Positions 11,095-24,579 of a DNA stretch of 64,000 nt are shown here, in pieces. This DNA comes from Mytilisepta virgata. Taxonomy: Eukaryota; Mollusca; Bivalvia; Mytilida; Mytilidae. The translations under genes were made by a program, and so were the position numbers. The stretch's first letter is position 1. Each line of letters opens with the position of its first letter. The DNA is taken from positions 35,914,150 to 35,978,149 of the forward strand of contig CM051514.1 of NCBI GenBank assembly GCA_028015205.1, written 5' to 3'. The notes under the pieces are model-generated. The model saw only the letters and a list, made by a program, of their open reading frames with translations, made no database searches and was not told the DNA's origin.

Positions 11095-11300
11095 AACAGG
11101 AGTGGTTCAACAATGACACACCATTCAATTAACACAATCCATCTGACAGACCCTCAGACCATAAATAACGTAAATAGCACAAAACACACACAAAGAAACT
11201 ACAGAGTCAGGGGAACCTTATTTGCTACAGACATTAAGTAGTGGAGGGGTTAAAATGGTTGTATTGGTACCCTAACCTCCCATTATCAACCCTGACCCTC
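11095..11300 (-). repeat. Dispersed repeat family D1, copy 2
   Basis: Reverse-complement relative of 6123-6270, diverged, with shared blocks such as 'agtacaaaacaca'-like text and 'acagagtcagg'. The 3' part adds 'ggggttaaaatggtt', also seen at the end of the copy near 31440. Confidence 0.6.
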
Positions 11301-11454
11301 TGGTGTATAAAACACACTATACAAGTCAACAAGATGACCCCTAACCTAGCTACTTGCAAACATACGGTTAAAGAATGATTATAATAAGATAGTAGACTAA
11401 CATATAATGCAAAGAATTTTTTTATGTTGAACAGCCATTCGGTCCTTTTTAATT

Positions 11455-11680
11455 TTTACTATGTCCAGTTTTTCTACAATACCATATTTTCAAACCAAAT
11501 CAAGATAAGATCAAAACAAGAAATTTTGTCTTGACCAGTCTTGATTGACTACAAGGCAATACATCTTGTATTGATCTCGTTATCTTGATTTTCTCTGATA
11601 CTTTAAAATAATAAAAAAATATCAAGACAGTCCAGATTAAACAAGATAGAAATGGCCGGTTAAGATCAAAAGGCTAATAG
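11455..11680 (+). repeat. Dispersed repeat family D3, copy 1
   Basis: A region of repeated 'cttgatt', 'aagacaa' and 'caagata' words, ending 'ggttaagatcaaaag'. Related copies on the same strand lie near 24120-24375 and 31730-32045, each with a terminal 'atggc..tt..agat.aaaag'. The element has a self-complementary tendency (aatcaag/cttgatt words). No coding capacity. Confidence 0.65.
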
Positions 11681-11897
11681 TGAAATGATTTTATTTTTTC
11701 CCAAACATTTAGACAACCACAGATCACTACCAAGAACAGTATGGATTTTTTTTATCTATAATCATTATTTTTTGGCACAAAATAGCAAATAAAAAAGAAT
11801 TTAACTATTATAATTCCATTAATACCACATCTGATTTCAAAAGCTATGTTAACGTTGTATACAGAAGGTTCGATACAACATTTAATGCGACAATAAT

Positions 11898-12050
11898 TAG
11901 GAACCAGAGTGAGTTATCTTTTCCTAACCAATGTAGGTAAGGGAGATAATTAAATTCTCTCCCTTTTGTCCTGAGGGTTAAAGGGAGACAAAATTATTAT
12001 CTCCCTTACCTACATTAGTTAGGAAAATATAACTCACTCTGGTTTCTCAT
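11898..12050. mobile_element. Foldback element (near-perfect long inverted repeat)
   Basis: The left arm begins 'ggaaccagagtgagttatc' and runs through 'cctaaccaatgtaggtaagg' to 'ctctccctttt'. The right arm is its reverse complement with few mismatches ('ctcccttacctacattagtt', 'aactcactctggtttctc'). Arms are about 70 bp around a loop of only about 12 bp. 'atta' on both sides could be a target duplication. It is a MITE or foldback element able to form a long hairpin if transcribed. Confidence 0.85.
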
Positions 12051-14453
12051 TAATCCCCTCTATATTTCTAATATATTTATTTTGTGCCCCTTATCAAAAG
12101 TTTTGGAGTGGTCTTTGTTCTAAATTTATGGTAGAATGTTCAAAGATGATGTTTTAGAAAGTTTGAAGGAGGTTTTATGAGTAAGAGTGCTGATTTGGTC
12201 AGATGAAAAAGTATAAATATGCATTTTGTCGTTTGCTGTCTGTAAGAATTCTGCTTCCTAGGAAATATCATTGCAATATTTTGAGTTAGCACTGATGATT
12301 TTTGTTAGAATTTGATATTACGACTTGAAGTTAGTAAACTTTATACATGAGAAATATTTTCAGACAGAAATGGCTGTTTAAAATTAAAAGTGCGTTACTA
12401 TTGAAAATGAATACTAGTATATGTGTTTGTGGTGGCTTCATGTTTTACGCTTACATCAATACAATTGCTCACAAAAAAAAAGAAAAAAAAAGAAAAGCTC
12501 TTGTAAAACATTGTAGGCATTTGAAAATATTGGAAACAAAAGGCAGTGTCGTTCTTTAAGAAACATTTCAGAATAATCCAGAAAAACTACTTGCAGTTAA
12601 AATAGACTTACGTTTCTTATTCTGTTCAGTTGATCGAACTTTTTGCGTAAATGGATTTCGTACCAACATATCAACTCTAGTTTTCTTTGAAAAAGGAAAT
12701 GGCCAGCGGTGTAGTTGCTGTTATTTCATCTTGAAATACACTGCAAGGCTTTCATTTTTGAGTCACATCTGTTCATAGTTTAGGTTGTTGCTTATTACAT
12801 TACATTAATTTTTACTTCTCAGAACATTGATGAAAATATGAGAATTACTTTCATTGTTGCAATTGAGATAAATTATTGAAAATACATCAATATATTTGTA
12901 ACAATCTCACATGACCTATAATAGCGATCGAAATATCTTTTGTGTTGTAAAGTACATGACTACATGTAGCAGCAACTGAGGATAATCATACATTGGTTAC
13001 TTATATATTAAACATTTCAAAATTCAATTTCCAGCTTTCTGTAAGTACTTATATAGTTTATATATTATTCAAACTACATCAAAACGTATTTTATTTACTG
13101 TACTAGCATAACACGGATAAGTTAGTCATGTACGTCAATACCATACACGACCCTTTGATTTCACATGGCCAATAAAAAAACATGTTGTTTTATCCCGGAT
13201 AATGGCAGGAATATAAAAATATGAACTACTGGGCAAATCCATGATTAATTGTTACCTGGGGTTTAAAAAAAAGGAACAATAATTTACTCGTGTCGTGACC
13301 GAACAATCTACAATGCATAATTCGAAAATGATGGATCGGTCATTACACTTCGATGCCAGTAAAAACACCATCTTTTTTTTTTTGGTTTCATCCAGCATTA
13401 GTGATTGTTATATTTGAAAGTGTACACAAACATTTAACTTGTTGGATTTAAATGTATGAAAATTCTAAACAATAATCACGCTCTGCATTAAGAGTACGGC
13501 TTGAATACTGTTCATGAATAATAATAAAAAAAATATCTTTATACAAAATTGTAATCTATATTATTTGATGTATCTTTCGGGAAAAAAAATCGGAGGTAGC
13601 TTTACTCTCGTTGTTACATATTGACGCAATTGTACTATGTAATTTGATTTGATTTGATTTTTTGCGAAGTGGGGGCAGGGTCAAGGAAATTGGACCCGGA
13701 AATTTCTTTCGGAGGAAACACGAACGTGGGTAAGTTAGTCCAGCATTTTTTTCGCCGCTTTTTATTACATCAAAGTTAAAAGCCATTTTTCAAATGTTTT
13801 CTCAAAAAAACAAAAATCTTTATGTGCTGAATATCTATTTCTGACATGAGGGAGGAGGGGCCCAAGTAAATTAAGAATTTAGTGAAAAGTTGGGGTTAGG
13901 ACTTCTTTGTATTTGTCAAAAGGAGTATTGTGAATACTTAAGATCATGTCAAGCCAGAATTTTTTAGAATTGGCACAAAAAAATTATTTTTTTGCGAAAT
14001 GTACATATATTACTTAAGCTATACAGTAATGATACAATAAGTATTACATGTACTCTGAACATTGAAATGTCTTATCAGAAGAATCTCTCAGAAATGAAAC
14101 ATATCCTCTGATGATGCTTTTTAAAACTGAAGCTTCTCATCTGAGGATATATCTTTTAAATTACTGGTCTCGTTTGGTGATATTTCTTGAAACAGAATCG
14201 TCTCATCCAAGGATATTATAACAAAATTGTCTGCTCCGAGGAACTGAATCGTCCCCTCAGAAAATAGGATAAAATTAAATAAAACTGGACTTGCAACAAA
14301 TGAACAAGTTTTTAAAGTTGTAACAGTTTCCTAGTATTGGTCATATTCAATTTTTAAAATTGTTTCGACCTAAGGAGTACATGTAATACCTTCGCCCATC
14401 TCATATATAGATTTGCTTTCTTGGGCATTTTTCATTTGTATTGTTAGGATATT
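12051..14453. other. Non-coding stretch
   Basis: No exon was supported. The 70-residue frame at 12347-12559 is rich in Lys from an A-rich tract, and the minus-strand 76-residue frame at 13556-13786 has no recognisable domain. A decayed tandem pattern near 14085-14265 ('ctctgatgatgct', 'tctgaggatatat', 'tccaaggatatta') may be an old minisatellite. Confidence 0.45.
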
Positions 14454-14732
14454 TTAAGGTATCCGGACCATAATAGATCATGATCGAAAACTGTAACTCT
14501 TTTTGACCTTGAATAGCTGAACCAAATTATTTTAAGCTGGAATTAGATATATATATTTTTCTGAAGTTGAAACATACTTTTTTGCTTATATGCAGATTCT
14601 GTAAAACAAAGTTAGTTATATTGGCATTTCCAAAGTTTGCCGATAATTACCGAGGTCATTTCAATTGCGTTGTATGGAACCTCCTGGAACTTTTGAATAA
14701 TCACGTGGTCATTTATGGTCCGGATACCTTAA
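14454..14732. mobile_element. TTAA-flanked MITE with perfect terminal inverted repeats
   Basis: The left end is TTAA followed by 'ggtatccggaccataa'; the right end is 'ttatggtccggatacc' followed by TTAA. The inverted repeats are 16 bp and perfect, and the interior is about 270 bp without conserved coding sequence. TTAA target duplication is diagnostic of piggyBac-superfamily transposition. A piggyBac transposase scrap exists at 54285-54355, though no direct link can be shown. Confidence 0.88.
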
Positions 14733-16761
14733 TTTGCTTTACAGCATTTTGGTTTAATGATTTGCTTTCCACAATTTTTACTTGAATACTGCTGACAATT
14801 TTCAGCAAAACGCGAATATGGAAAACATTATAAATTGGAATCTTTTGCAATGCATCTGGTGCGAACAAATTGTCACAATTTCCATTGAAATTTGTCTCAT
14901 CTTATTAACATTAAATTTACATTATTTTCTATTTGATTTCTTTCATTTATAATAGCCAGCAACATTAATTTGTATGAAAAGCCAATATACGTTTTATCTG
15001 GCGTGATTTTGTTAGAGAAAATTAAAGACCACGACACTAATTCTACTCATCGCCCCTGTATTTCACACAAATTATCCACTCAGTGTTAACGAACCAACAG
15101 TCTACTTATGCCTTAATAATCAGATTTCTACGTTTCCTATGTTAGTGGATCTTACAGCCCGATGAAGTACTGCTTATTCTTCACGTCGGGGTTGTCAAAT
15201 CAATAGAGACAGCATTGTATGGTGTAGACACTTTTAGGATTACTTCATAACATTACTTTAAGTGACTTCACATTTGATAATGGAATTTATATTAACTGAG
15301 AGAATAAAAGATTTGCAGGAAAAATGTATAAGACTGATAAAGAATTACAATCCAACACATGATGGTAAGAAATTTATGTTAAGGTGTCATTTTTTGTTTC
15401 TGAAATAATAGTGACTTCTTGAAGTAACAGAAGCTTAAGCGATAAAAAAGGTACGTTAAACATTTTGATGATGTACATATTTCTAAATTTCATGTCTCAT
15501 ACAAAGTGCTCTGGCGAATCCGAAAATCTGAAAATCCTAAATATTTTAGAAAAATATTCGAATGTCAAAACGGACTAAATGTGTACAATGAAACAACGTT
15601 TATGTATATAACTCTAAATTAAGGAGATATCTGTTTTTAGTAAAAATTTTACAGGTGAATTTAATATTTCACAGGCACTTTCGAAGTACTAGCAACTCCG
15701 CGGACTGGAGTCCACCAGTGAATCCAATATTTGATTAATCCACACTAATGGAAGTTAAATCTTTGAAATGTGCACATTGTCTTTGTATTCAGGTAAAATG
15801 CCACTGAACAGAGCACTGGATTGATGATCGAATATTTATTGTTTGTTTTGATGTTTCTTTAGTGTTACACGAGTCTTTTTTCCCCACGTAGAATCAATCA
15901 TTTATTTAATAAAATATTCTACTTTAAACTGACATGAATAAAATAACAAACACTAATTGAAATAATAGGCTGTGTCTTGCATTTTCTTATACAATTTATT
16001 CAAGTACAAATAGGAAAACAAATAATTACGTTAATTTTTGTATTAATAGAAGGCACAAATAGAGCGCAAAATAAAAGTGAGAGATTTGTGGAAATTATAA
16101 AGAGAGCCATGTCAGTTCAAATCCACCAAAAAGACTTCTGAAAAATAATTAAATAAAATTTGGGAGTGAATAAGTCTTTACAAAAACTTGAACAGACAGC
16201 ATCAAAACCCAAACCTACATTGTTAAAATGATGTTCCGTCATCCTTTTCAATAACAGGAATTTTATTTGGTAAAGAGTTTCAGAACAAAATACAACAATA
16301 GCAAAAAAATGAGGGTATGTGTTTGTTGTTGAGGTATTCTTGTAAGCGATTCAAAATTTGAAGGGAAAAGACTTAAGGCATGAAGAAATATTTTGAATTT
16401 GAATAAAAGTATGACAGAAATTTGAGAATACATGATGTAAACTATAGGATTTGCAAAGCAATGAAACAAATGATAACCAAACAACATAATTAATTTTTGT
16501 CTGCAATCAGCTTCACTGTTGGAAAATCTGATATCAGAAACTTTGAGTTACTGTCATCCTAATACGACTGAATAGGCGAATAGCTGGTTCAAAATGATTG
16601 CAATTTTCCTAAATAATTTTTTAATCAAAAAAAAATTATGAGCGAAAATGCTTCTTAAAGGTTCTTTAGGTCATAGCAAAAAATGACGTAGTAACCTATG
16701 AAACAGAAATTTATAAATTCGAGGCGAGGATGACAAGGTAGGAAAACGAGATAACTTCAAC

Positions 16762-16816
<55 letters not shown>

Positions 16817-17647
16817 CTAATGAAGGAAAGTTGGATCTGAACATAGAAAAAAGCTTTCATTAAAAATCAATTCAAAAATTTGCAAGAAATAAGTAAACTT
16901 ATAATAATTCTAAGATAAATTACGTTATTTGTCGCGCAATTTTGCAAACGGTCTTCTTTCCGGGCTTTCGAAAATATTTCAAACGTAATTACATATTTAA
17001 AAAAAAAATTAAAATTCAATTGGAAATCTTAGTAACTAAACTATTTTGATTATTTTCATAATAACATATCTCATGCTCTTTGACCAATTTTCTATCTTGA
17101 CTCTGCCATCCAAAAAAGGAATCACTGTTATGTCCGAAATCGATATTTTTGCAGTTGCGATCATCGTCAAAGTTTTAATGAAGGAAATAATAATGATCTA
17201 TTCAAGTTTTGATTCATAATCTACATCAAATATTACCCAGAGAACGTCTGAAAAGAACAATGCGTTGCCGATCCCCCCTTTTTAGTATAGTACATTGTAA
17301 CAAGTAACAATTACCTAGCCATGTCTTTAAGGACATCAACCTTCTGGGGATACCAGTAACTGACAGTTAATGGTACAAGCTTTCCCCAGTGAACATAGTA
17401 TCATTGTGACAATCATTCCACGATTCATTTTGTTTTTTTATTTTATTTGTTTACTTGTTTCTTATTTTTATGTCTTACGCGTAGCTGATTGTAACGACGT
17501 AGGGGAATCGGATTGTCAGATGGCGAACATTCATAGAAACTAGAAAGTGTTTACTTAAAGAGACACAAAATGAGAAAAATGCAAACTAAATATCAAAAAA
17601 ACAAGGTATGAACAATGAATGAACATGAAAAAAGTCAAATATTTAAA
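14733..17647. other. Non-coding stretch
   Basis: No gene was supported. An A tract of about 50 bases occurs at 16763-16814. The minus-strand 74-residue frame at 16263-16487 is AT-biased and lacks any motif. Confidence 0.5.
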
Positions 17648-18316
17648 CAACAAGAGGCTCACAGGAGCCTGTGTCGCTCACCTGGATTCCATTTGCCGAT
17701 CAACAGCCATAAAAACACCTTATAAACAACAGTCCAGATTATTGTATATGATTCTGAGAGAAAAGAACCTTATAACCATTGCTGCCAAGCCAGCTGGGTC
17801 CAAACAGCCAAAAGCTTACGACGGAAATTGTTAAATCAATTTACCAATTGGCCATCTTGGTAGTCAGTGCGGGTCATCGACACAATACTGAAAGAGGACC
17901 ATATAAGGACCGTTCCTGCCAAGTCTGGTTCCAATTGGCTAAGTGGTTTTTAAATGAATCTTCCAATATTGTCCTACGGTAAAGTTCAGCCGTGGCGGCC
18001 ATCTTGAACTTCTGATCGGCACCAAAGTAATAAAACTTGTTAAGGACCTTTATAGAAACATGTGGTTTCAATCGGATATATGGTTCTTGAGAAGAAGTTT
18101 TCAAATTTAAGCAAATCAGAAATTAGAACACGCTCTAGCAACCACGTTTCTTGACCAATCAGCACCAAAGTCAAACAATTGGAAAGGACCTTATAAGGAA
18201 CATATCTGCCAAATTTGGTCATATTCTGTTCAGTGGTTCTCAGGAAGAAAATCAAAATGTGGAAAGGTAACAGACGAACGGCGGACGACGTACGTCAAGT
18301 GATGGTAATAGCTCAC
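17648..18316 (+). mobile_element. Molluscan dispersed element beginning 'acaagaggctcacagg'
   Basis: It opens with 'aagaggctcacaggagcctg' then 'tgtcgctcacctgg' and ends with a GACG/CGGACG-rich tail and 'aagtgatggtaatagctcac'. The start contains the palindrome 'aggctcacaggagcct'. Several interior blocks repeat in diverged form ('aaggacc..tata', 'ttct..aagt..ggtt'). I recognise the opening and closing words as those of a repeat common in bivalve genomes, from memory. The short frames across it on both strands are not genes. Confidence 0.55.
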
Positions 18317-18353
18317 AACAAAATACGTGCAGTATAGCCAGTGGGTTACATTA

Positions 18354-18510
18354 AGGATATTTTTTGGTGGGGTCCATGTTGTTCATGTGTTTTTAGTTTT
18401 TAATTGTAGTGCATGTATTGTTTTGGTCTTGCCTTCGTTATTCTCCGGAGTTTGTCAGTTTTTAGATTTTACCCTCCTTTGAATATCCCTTTGCTATTTC
18501 TTGACTTTAT
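18354..18510 (+). mobile_element. 3' tail of RT retroelement family R1, copy 1 (5'-truncated)
   Basis: Contains 'ggtggggtccatgttgttca', 'tttaattgtagtgcatgtat', 'ctccggagtttgtcag' and ends 'atttcttgacttta'. The same tail follows reverse-transcriptase coding sequence at 45429-46085, which identifies it as a 5'-truncated retroelement copy. It lacks the RT part. Confidence 0.75.
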
Positions 18511-21500
18511 TTGGGAATATGACAAAACATTATATGGAAATAAATTATATCACACTGATTACGTTTTCACGTATTGCAATCTTAACGAAATAAAATCAAA
18601 TCAAATATCTTTATTGTCTTATAAACAAAGTTTGTGATAAAGAAAGAAAGAACATAACAATTAAGAATAAACAGATAAACTACATAATGAAAACAAACAT
18701 GAAATATTGCCCTCTTATCATAGAATAGAGAATGGAAAGGGGGGATTTGTCAAAGAGACAAGAGCCCGACCAAAGAGCAGAAAACAGCTTAGTTTTCTAT
18801 TTTAAATCTCTTAATACAATTTTACTTTGCATATTATTCCAATGTTTAAAAGACTGGATTTGTATAACCATTAACCCTACTTTCGTTATCTATTTAGAGG
18901 GTTGTGACTTTAGTTATACATTTAAAGACACAGTATTGAAGTCTTTCTGTATATTCTATAATGTTTAACGATGACAACTGTTCTAACTACTGGTATCATT
19001 ATGTATTTGTTTACGTTTGTGATTTATTCTGCTCATACATAGCTAATACACATTACAATTCTATATTTTCTATTATAAAGAACAACATTCTGAACTAAAT
19101 TGTTTGGCTGAAGTGAAAATTTGTATTCAGATCTTAACTTATTTTTATTGATCTCAGAAAAAAGAGGACATTCGTGGTCAAGTTGTTCTTCATGTGATTA
19201 GTGTTATCATCTTTCAGTTATAGATTCTTATGTTTTCACTTTACGCTAATAATTGTTAAGTTCAACAGGAATTATTGGATTATTTCGTCTGTTTCCTAAA
19301 TAAAGTGCTAAGAAATCCAAAGGGACAAAACCAAAAACATAATTTAAACAAAATACAACACTAACTTGTAAACTATAACGATTACATGTAATTATACACA
19401 TAGGACAATGCAAAATGTATCAAGAAATTGAAAATGATATCAGATTCCCCGGAAGAGTAAGCATAGAACAACAGGTACTATTACAAAAATGTTAAACTTA
19501 TGAAAACTAAGGAGTATCTTCCTCTTGCATAGCTCTGTCCTTACATAGATTTGGTTTTACCCATTTTTGAATTTGCACTTAAACTTATTTGTGTTTTGTT
19601 TTTCAACATTTTAGGCCTTTACATGTAGCTCACAGCTGAAGAGCCGTAAATCGACGAAATGTGCACATCTTGTGCATCAAAGAATGTATTAGTACAAGAA
19701 GTACCTGTGGCAAGATAGTTCGCTTCAAGTTTTTAAAAGTTTCTTTTCAGATATAAATGTACATCCTACCCTTTTGTCTAACATCTAACTTGATGGACGA
19801 CCGTCGGTGTATATAAACACAATCATTATAAGGATTACTTAAATTATAGTTTTCAGTTTGATATTTGGTGATTTTTGTCCTAGTTTAGTCATAGTTGCCT
19901 GATTGCTTGTTCTATATGATTTACGCGTGTTTGGTTGTAGTCCAGGTAATATCAAATTTTGTACTGTGGCCTTGCAGAGCCTTGTTATTAGCTTTGATCG
20001 GGTTCTGGTTGGCATTACGAGATCATGTACCTTTAACGATCTTTCTTTTTAAATTTCTCAAACTAATGAAAAACGGAAAATGTATTTCATATACAATTTA
20101 AAACACATTTTAGTAATTACTTGGCAGCGTAAACTCGGATCCAGGTGAATATTTCGTTTATTTCCATTCATAAAAAATAGTATCAACATAAAATTTCATT
20201 TTGCTTTGTGTTTTATGTATGAATGATGGGTGCATGTATTAAATAAACTCAGAAAGATGGAAACATCAAAGCTACATGATTTTATGTATTTTTCTTTCTA
20301 GCAACCAAAAACATTGTACTTCTATCAGGTGTTTAAGAACAGTGTATGACTGAATATACAATCCAAATGCAAAAATATATTTCACAGGGTGATTCTAGTC
20401 AATTTCCGCTGAGGAAATACTGAACGATGATCAGATTTAAATCATGAGACGACGTTTTCCAGATTGCAACGTAATTGTCTCTTGTCCACATAAAAACAAT
20501 TGAAATGTATGGTACCCTCTGCAAATTAAATTTCAGACAATCTTTCCTGAAACTGATAGTCTAGCCACAATTTTCATTGTTGAATCGAGTTTTACCAACG
20601 GATCAAGACAGATAAAGAAAGGTCAGTCTGTGGCATTTTGGACAGACCTGTAGAAATCAGATAAAACTAACAAAAGTTGAGAAAACGTATCGAAATAGCA
20701 GGGGGAAAACCACTATTTTATTTGATTTTTCTATTTAAACTGTCTAACAATTCTAAAAATCGAATGTTGAGTTAAAATGAGTATGATTCACACTTTTGTT
20801 CGTGTCAGTAGCTGAAACATGTATTTTCAATATCAAATCAAGAATATTATTTTTCTTCTTAATCTCTTTTATGTATTTTTAAAAGCTCTTTTGGTTGTTT
20901 AGATAAAATGTCTCCACATAGATTTTGAAAAAAATTATTTTCTCAATGTTTTAGGTTAGTTATCTAACTGTTCCAGGCTTAAATTTGCATATCCAATTTA
21001 TGAAATGCACTTTGCTATATGGAAAGAAATGTATTTTGTATTGACACTTGTTCAGAGTTGTCAAGATCGGAAATTGAGTGACGGCGTGAGATTCAGAAAA
21101 TGTTATGTAAATGAGTAGGCACCACTATCTAGGAGCATTGTTGCATGATGGAGAAAATTGAAATGTCGTTTTCATTAACTCAACATAATTTCCCGTTTGG
21201 GAAAGTACCTTCCTGAATTTCTTTAGAAAATTCTTAATAACATGGCTTTATGCTATTGAACAATCTAAGGTTTCTGCAAGAAAATGTCCAGTAAAGGCAC
21301 AAGTTAAATCGGATATTAAAAATGTACTGCTGTACTGCAAAAGCAAATGGAAACAGCAATGAGCTTAATCTGAATTCTAAAATGGCATTTTACATAGAAC
21401 ATATATTCTCATTAAAATTCAATTGAATATCAATTTAGAACCCAATATTGGATTATTAGAAATTATCAAAACGATGTCAAATTTCTCCTGAACAACTCAG

Positions 21501-24465
21501 ATTGGCGGAACCCAAAGTCTTAAACTTTAACCCAAGTAAGCTGTGAATATTTTAGAGAGTATTATATATAGTTTGAATATACTGGGACTGTGTAGTATTT
21601 CTTTATGGTATGGACCGTAGATTTACTTTAAGGTACAAATAACGACACCTTAAATATGATAAATATATTAAATTTTGTACTATGCACATTTTATTCTAAT
21701 ATCGACAAAAGAAAATCGAAATGAAAAGACAGTGCTTTCAATCTGCCAGACCGAAATAAAAAAAAACAAGGTTAATTTGTGAAAACACAAACCCACCAAA
21801 CAAATAATACAAACACATAACCAAAGAATAAAACCACGTAACCATACCTGATATTTTCATATCTAAATATCTAAACTTATTTTTTAAAAATTAAACCTTT
21901 GACTTATACTGTGATAAACATTTAAGTTTTGCGGATACTAAAGAGTACCTCCTTTGTGCAAAGCTCTGGTTTTACTTTAATTGTTTAGTCATCATTATGG
22001 ATTTTCAGTTTTTGTTTTCCACATTTTATGCTTGAATACAGCCGGTGAGTCTTAATAAACATAACATAAGCGTTTAAAATGGTGCCATGTCATATTTGTT
22101 ATATACAGTTATTGAATGTTTTTGTGCAATAAATCTCGGAAAATTCCAAGTTGGAGAAAAAGTGATCTTACCAAAGAACTGAGGAAATATAAAAGAAAAT
22201 GTCACCTTGTTTTTTGACATAAAATATTTTTCCTTTATAGCAGATTTTGATATTAAAGCAATAAAACTGATTTATTGTAATATCTTGATGAAGAATAATT
22301 ATTTTCTTATCATTCTGTTCCCAGGAGGAAGTAATCAATTTGTCTGATTTGTACGCAAAGTGAGAATTTATACCATAGACAATATGTTTTAATAATGAAG
22401 CTGTGTATCTTTTGGAATATTTATAAAACAGTTGTTAAAAGCATTACGTAATGTATTTCGATCTGATGGCTATTTAATAATAAGGTTTACAGAGGAATTA
22501 TATTGATTTACTAAACAGATACTGTTATTTATTTTTATCCAGTTCACTTTCATTTAAGTCTATACCTGAGTCACTCCCACTCTTTGCAATGAAACGACGT
22601 TAAGATTGATATTTGAAACAGGCTGGAATCTGTTAGTCGTACGTTTTGAAGAAAGAAATATAGGGCTCATAGATGTTACCAAAGAAAATCCATGATCAAC
22701 GGCCACTTCCTTGCTCAATACAAAATGGTTGTTCTCTTATGCGCATTGTTTTGATGTCAGGATAAAGGGAAACAAAACTACATCAAATTATGATAGAACG
22801 GACATTTCAGAAACGTTTGTTTTCAACAAGTTTTGGCTATAACGTGATTTATTTTATATGAAAGAAGCCTTGTATAAAGGAATTTATACGACTGAAATGT
22901 CAACGCAATACTGGCCTACATTGTGTATTTATATATTCCCCATACACTGTCTAAGGAACTCGTTGACAGAGAAAAAAGACAGATTATAGTTCATATTGAA
23001 ATCCCTCAGTTCTGTTGACGTCATAACAAAGATATCAACATTTGTTATTGACAAGGTCAATGCGTTTTTTCCATAGTTTTTGTTTTATTTTTTATAATTT
23101 TACTACTTTATTTGATGTTGATCATGTCAATGTATTTTTATTGGCTTTGGCTATATTATTTGTAAAACGATTTAGAAGTAAGAAAAGAAATTCCCAGAAT
23201 AAATAAAAAGGTGATGAATGGTTACTTTTATCCAACGCTTTTGGGCAGTTTTTTTATTTCAAGTTTGGTCGTACTAATTAAGCCAATAGAACAATGTCAC
23301 TAAAGACCGAACATCGGATCACACTATAAATCTTTGTCGTGAAACGAGACCCAGGTGAAAGTCTTATTTTTCGTTCATCGTGAATGAATTTTTTATTTCT
23401 CATTCGCCCTTGTCCTTATCATTTAAATACAGTGTAACCATACACGTTCAATTAAAGACATTGTCATTACTACATGCACATGTATATGAAAACTGTACAT
23501 TTCAAAATAGAAGATATATTCTGTATATAATTGTAATACTTATGTTAAATGATATTTCAAATCAATTAACATACAATTCTTATTGACAAATCCGTTGAGC
23601 CTTTTATTTTTACGAATATCTAACTAATTGTTCTAATATTCGGAATTTTGATTATCATATACATGTCTTCTCGTTTCGTGATTTCCATTTCATGTTTAAC
23701 AAACATTATATTTAACGTGTGGTTTTTAAGCAACGTGCGAGTTTTTCTACATGTACCTTACAATTCTGTTTGAGTCATATATATATATTAAGTTGCTCCG
23801 AAAATTGATATTAAAACATACAAGCAGAAATAGGCAGTAACAATGGAAAGCAGTCTGTCATTGTCTTCAATTTCGCATGTATGGACTTATAACGCAGTTG
23901 ACGTTGTGGAATGCGTTAAAACAAGTGCTATGGAAATAGTCCTAAGGTGAAATATTTGGCCGTTTTGAAGGGTTCATTGTTCCATATATTTAAACTTTTG
24001 TGCTTGCAAAGATTTTAAGTCAGGAATTTATCAACCATATCCAGGAATTTGTTAACTGTATTCCTTAGTAACATACTTTTGATCTTCAAAGGACTTTCTG
24101 TCTTATTTAATCTGGACTTTCCTTAATTTTAAAATTTCTGAAATTTCAGACCAAATCAAGATAGCAAGAACAAAGCAAGATACAATGCTTTACAGTCAGC
24201 CAACTCAGAATGAATTATGCAATTTTTAACTTTACCTGTGCTGAACTTATCTTATCTTGACAGAATGTCTTGATTTGATCTTGTCTTAATTTTGTTTTAC
24301 AATATGGTGCTTCATAAAATAAAAAAATTCTTAAAAATAAAACCAGAGACCAAAATGGCCTTTTCAGATTAAAAGTGTTAATGGATATCATAATAAAATA
24401 AAATTTCTGTAATTTTTAAATGAACACTACATATGTCTCAAGTTGATATTGTAAATGTTTTACAG
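18511..24465. other. Long region before the first GPCR exon found; non-coding as far as seen
   Basis: No exon is supported. Upstream exon(s) of the GPCR at 24466 must lie here or further upstream: one must end with a single nucleotide of a split codon and encode the first ectodomain cysteine. Small dispersed-repeat scraps occur at 18722-18785 (reverse of family D4), about 19560-19690 (family with 'gacgaaatgtgcacatcttg') and 24120-24375 (family D3). The plus-strand frames at 18732, 19895 and 23380 show no domain. Confidence 0.45.
24120..24375 (+). repeat. Dispersed repeat family D3, copy 2
   Basis: Shares with 11455-11680 the 'accaaatcaagat' start, cttga/caaga-rich body and the end 'aaatggccttttcagattaa'. 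It ends about 100 bp before the first GPCR exon found. Confidence 0.6.
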
Positions 24466-24579
24466 GGACCAAATATTGCAATGGAACAACGGATAGCTTG
24501 GGTGGATGCTGGAACCTTACACGTGCTGGAGAAACAGCAAAAATACCTTGTCCCGAGTTAATGGAGTCCAGGTCGTATG
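24466..24579 (+). CDS. GPCR exon a: hormone-receptor domain, first visible part
   Basis: Acceptor 'tgttttacag' before, donor gtaggt after; enters in phase with two bases of a split codon and leaves with one. Encodes TKYCNGTTDSLGGCWN through IPCPELMESRSY, holding cysteines 2-4 of the class B ectodomain and two N-x-T sites. Confidence 0.92.

Noticed and set aside
19400..19460. Cysteine-containing frame CIKKLKMISDSPEE before a gtaagc donor
   Set aside because: Looks like a class B first-cysteine exon, but the phase is wrong for exon a and no upstream acceptor or signal peptide is seen.
23844..23948. Possible first coding exon of the GPCR (ATG frame MESSLSLSSISHVW...ECVKTSAMEIV ending at CTAAG|gtgaaa)
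   Set aside because: It contains one Cys, but its donor leaves two bases while exon a needs one, so the join breaks frame; no signal peptide.
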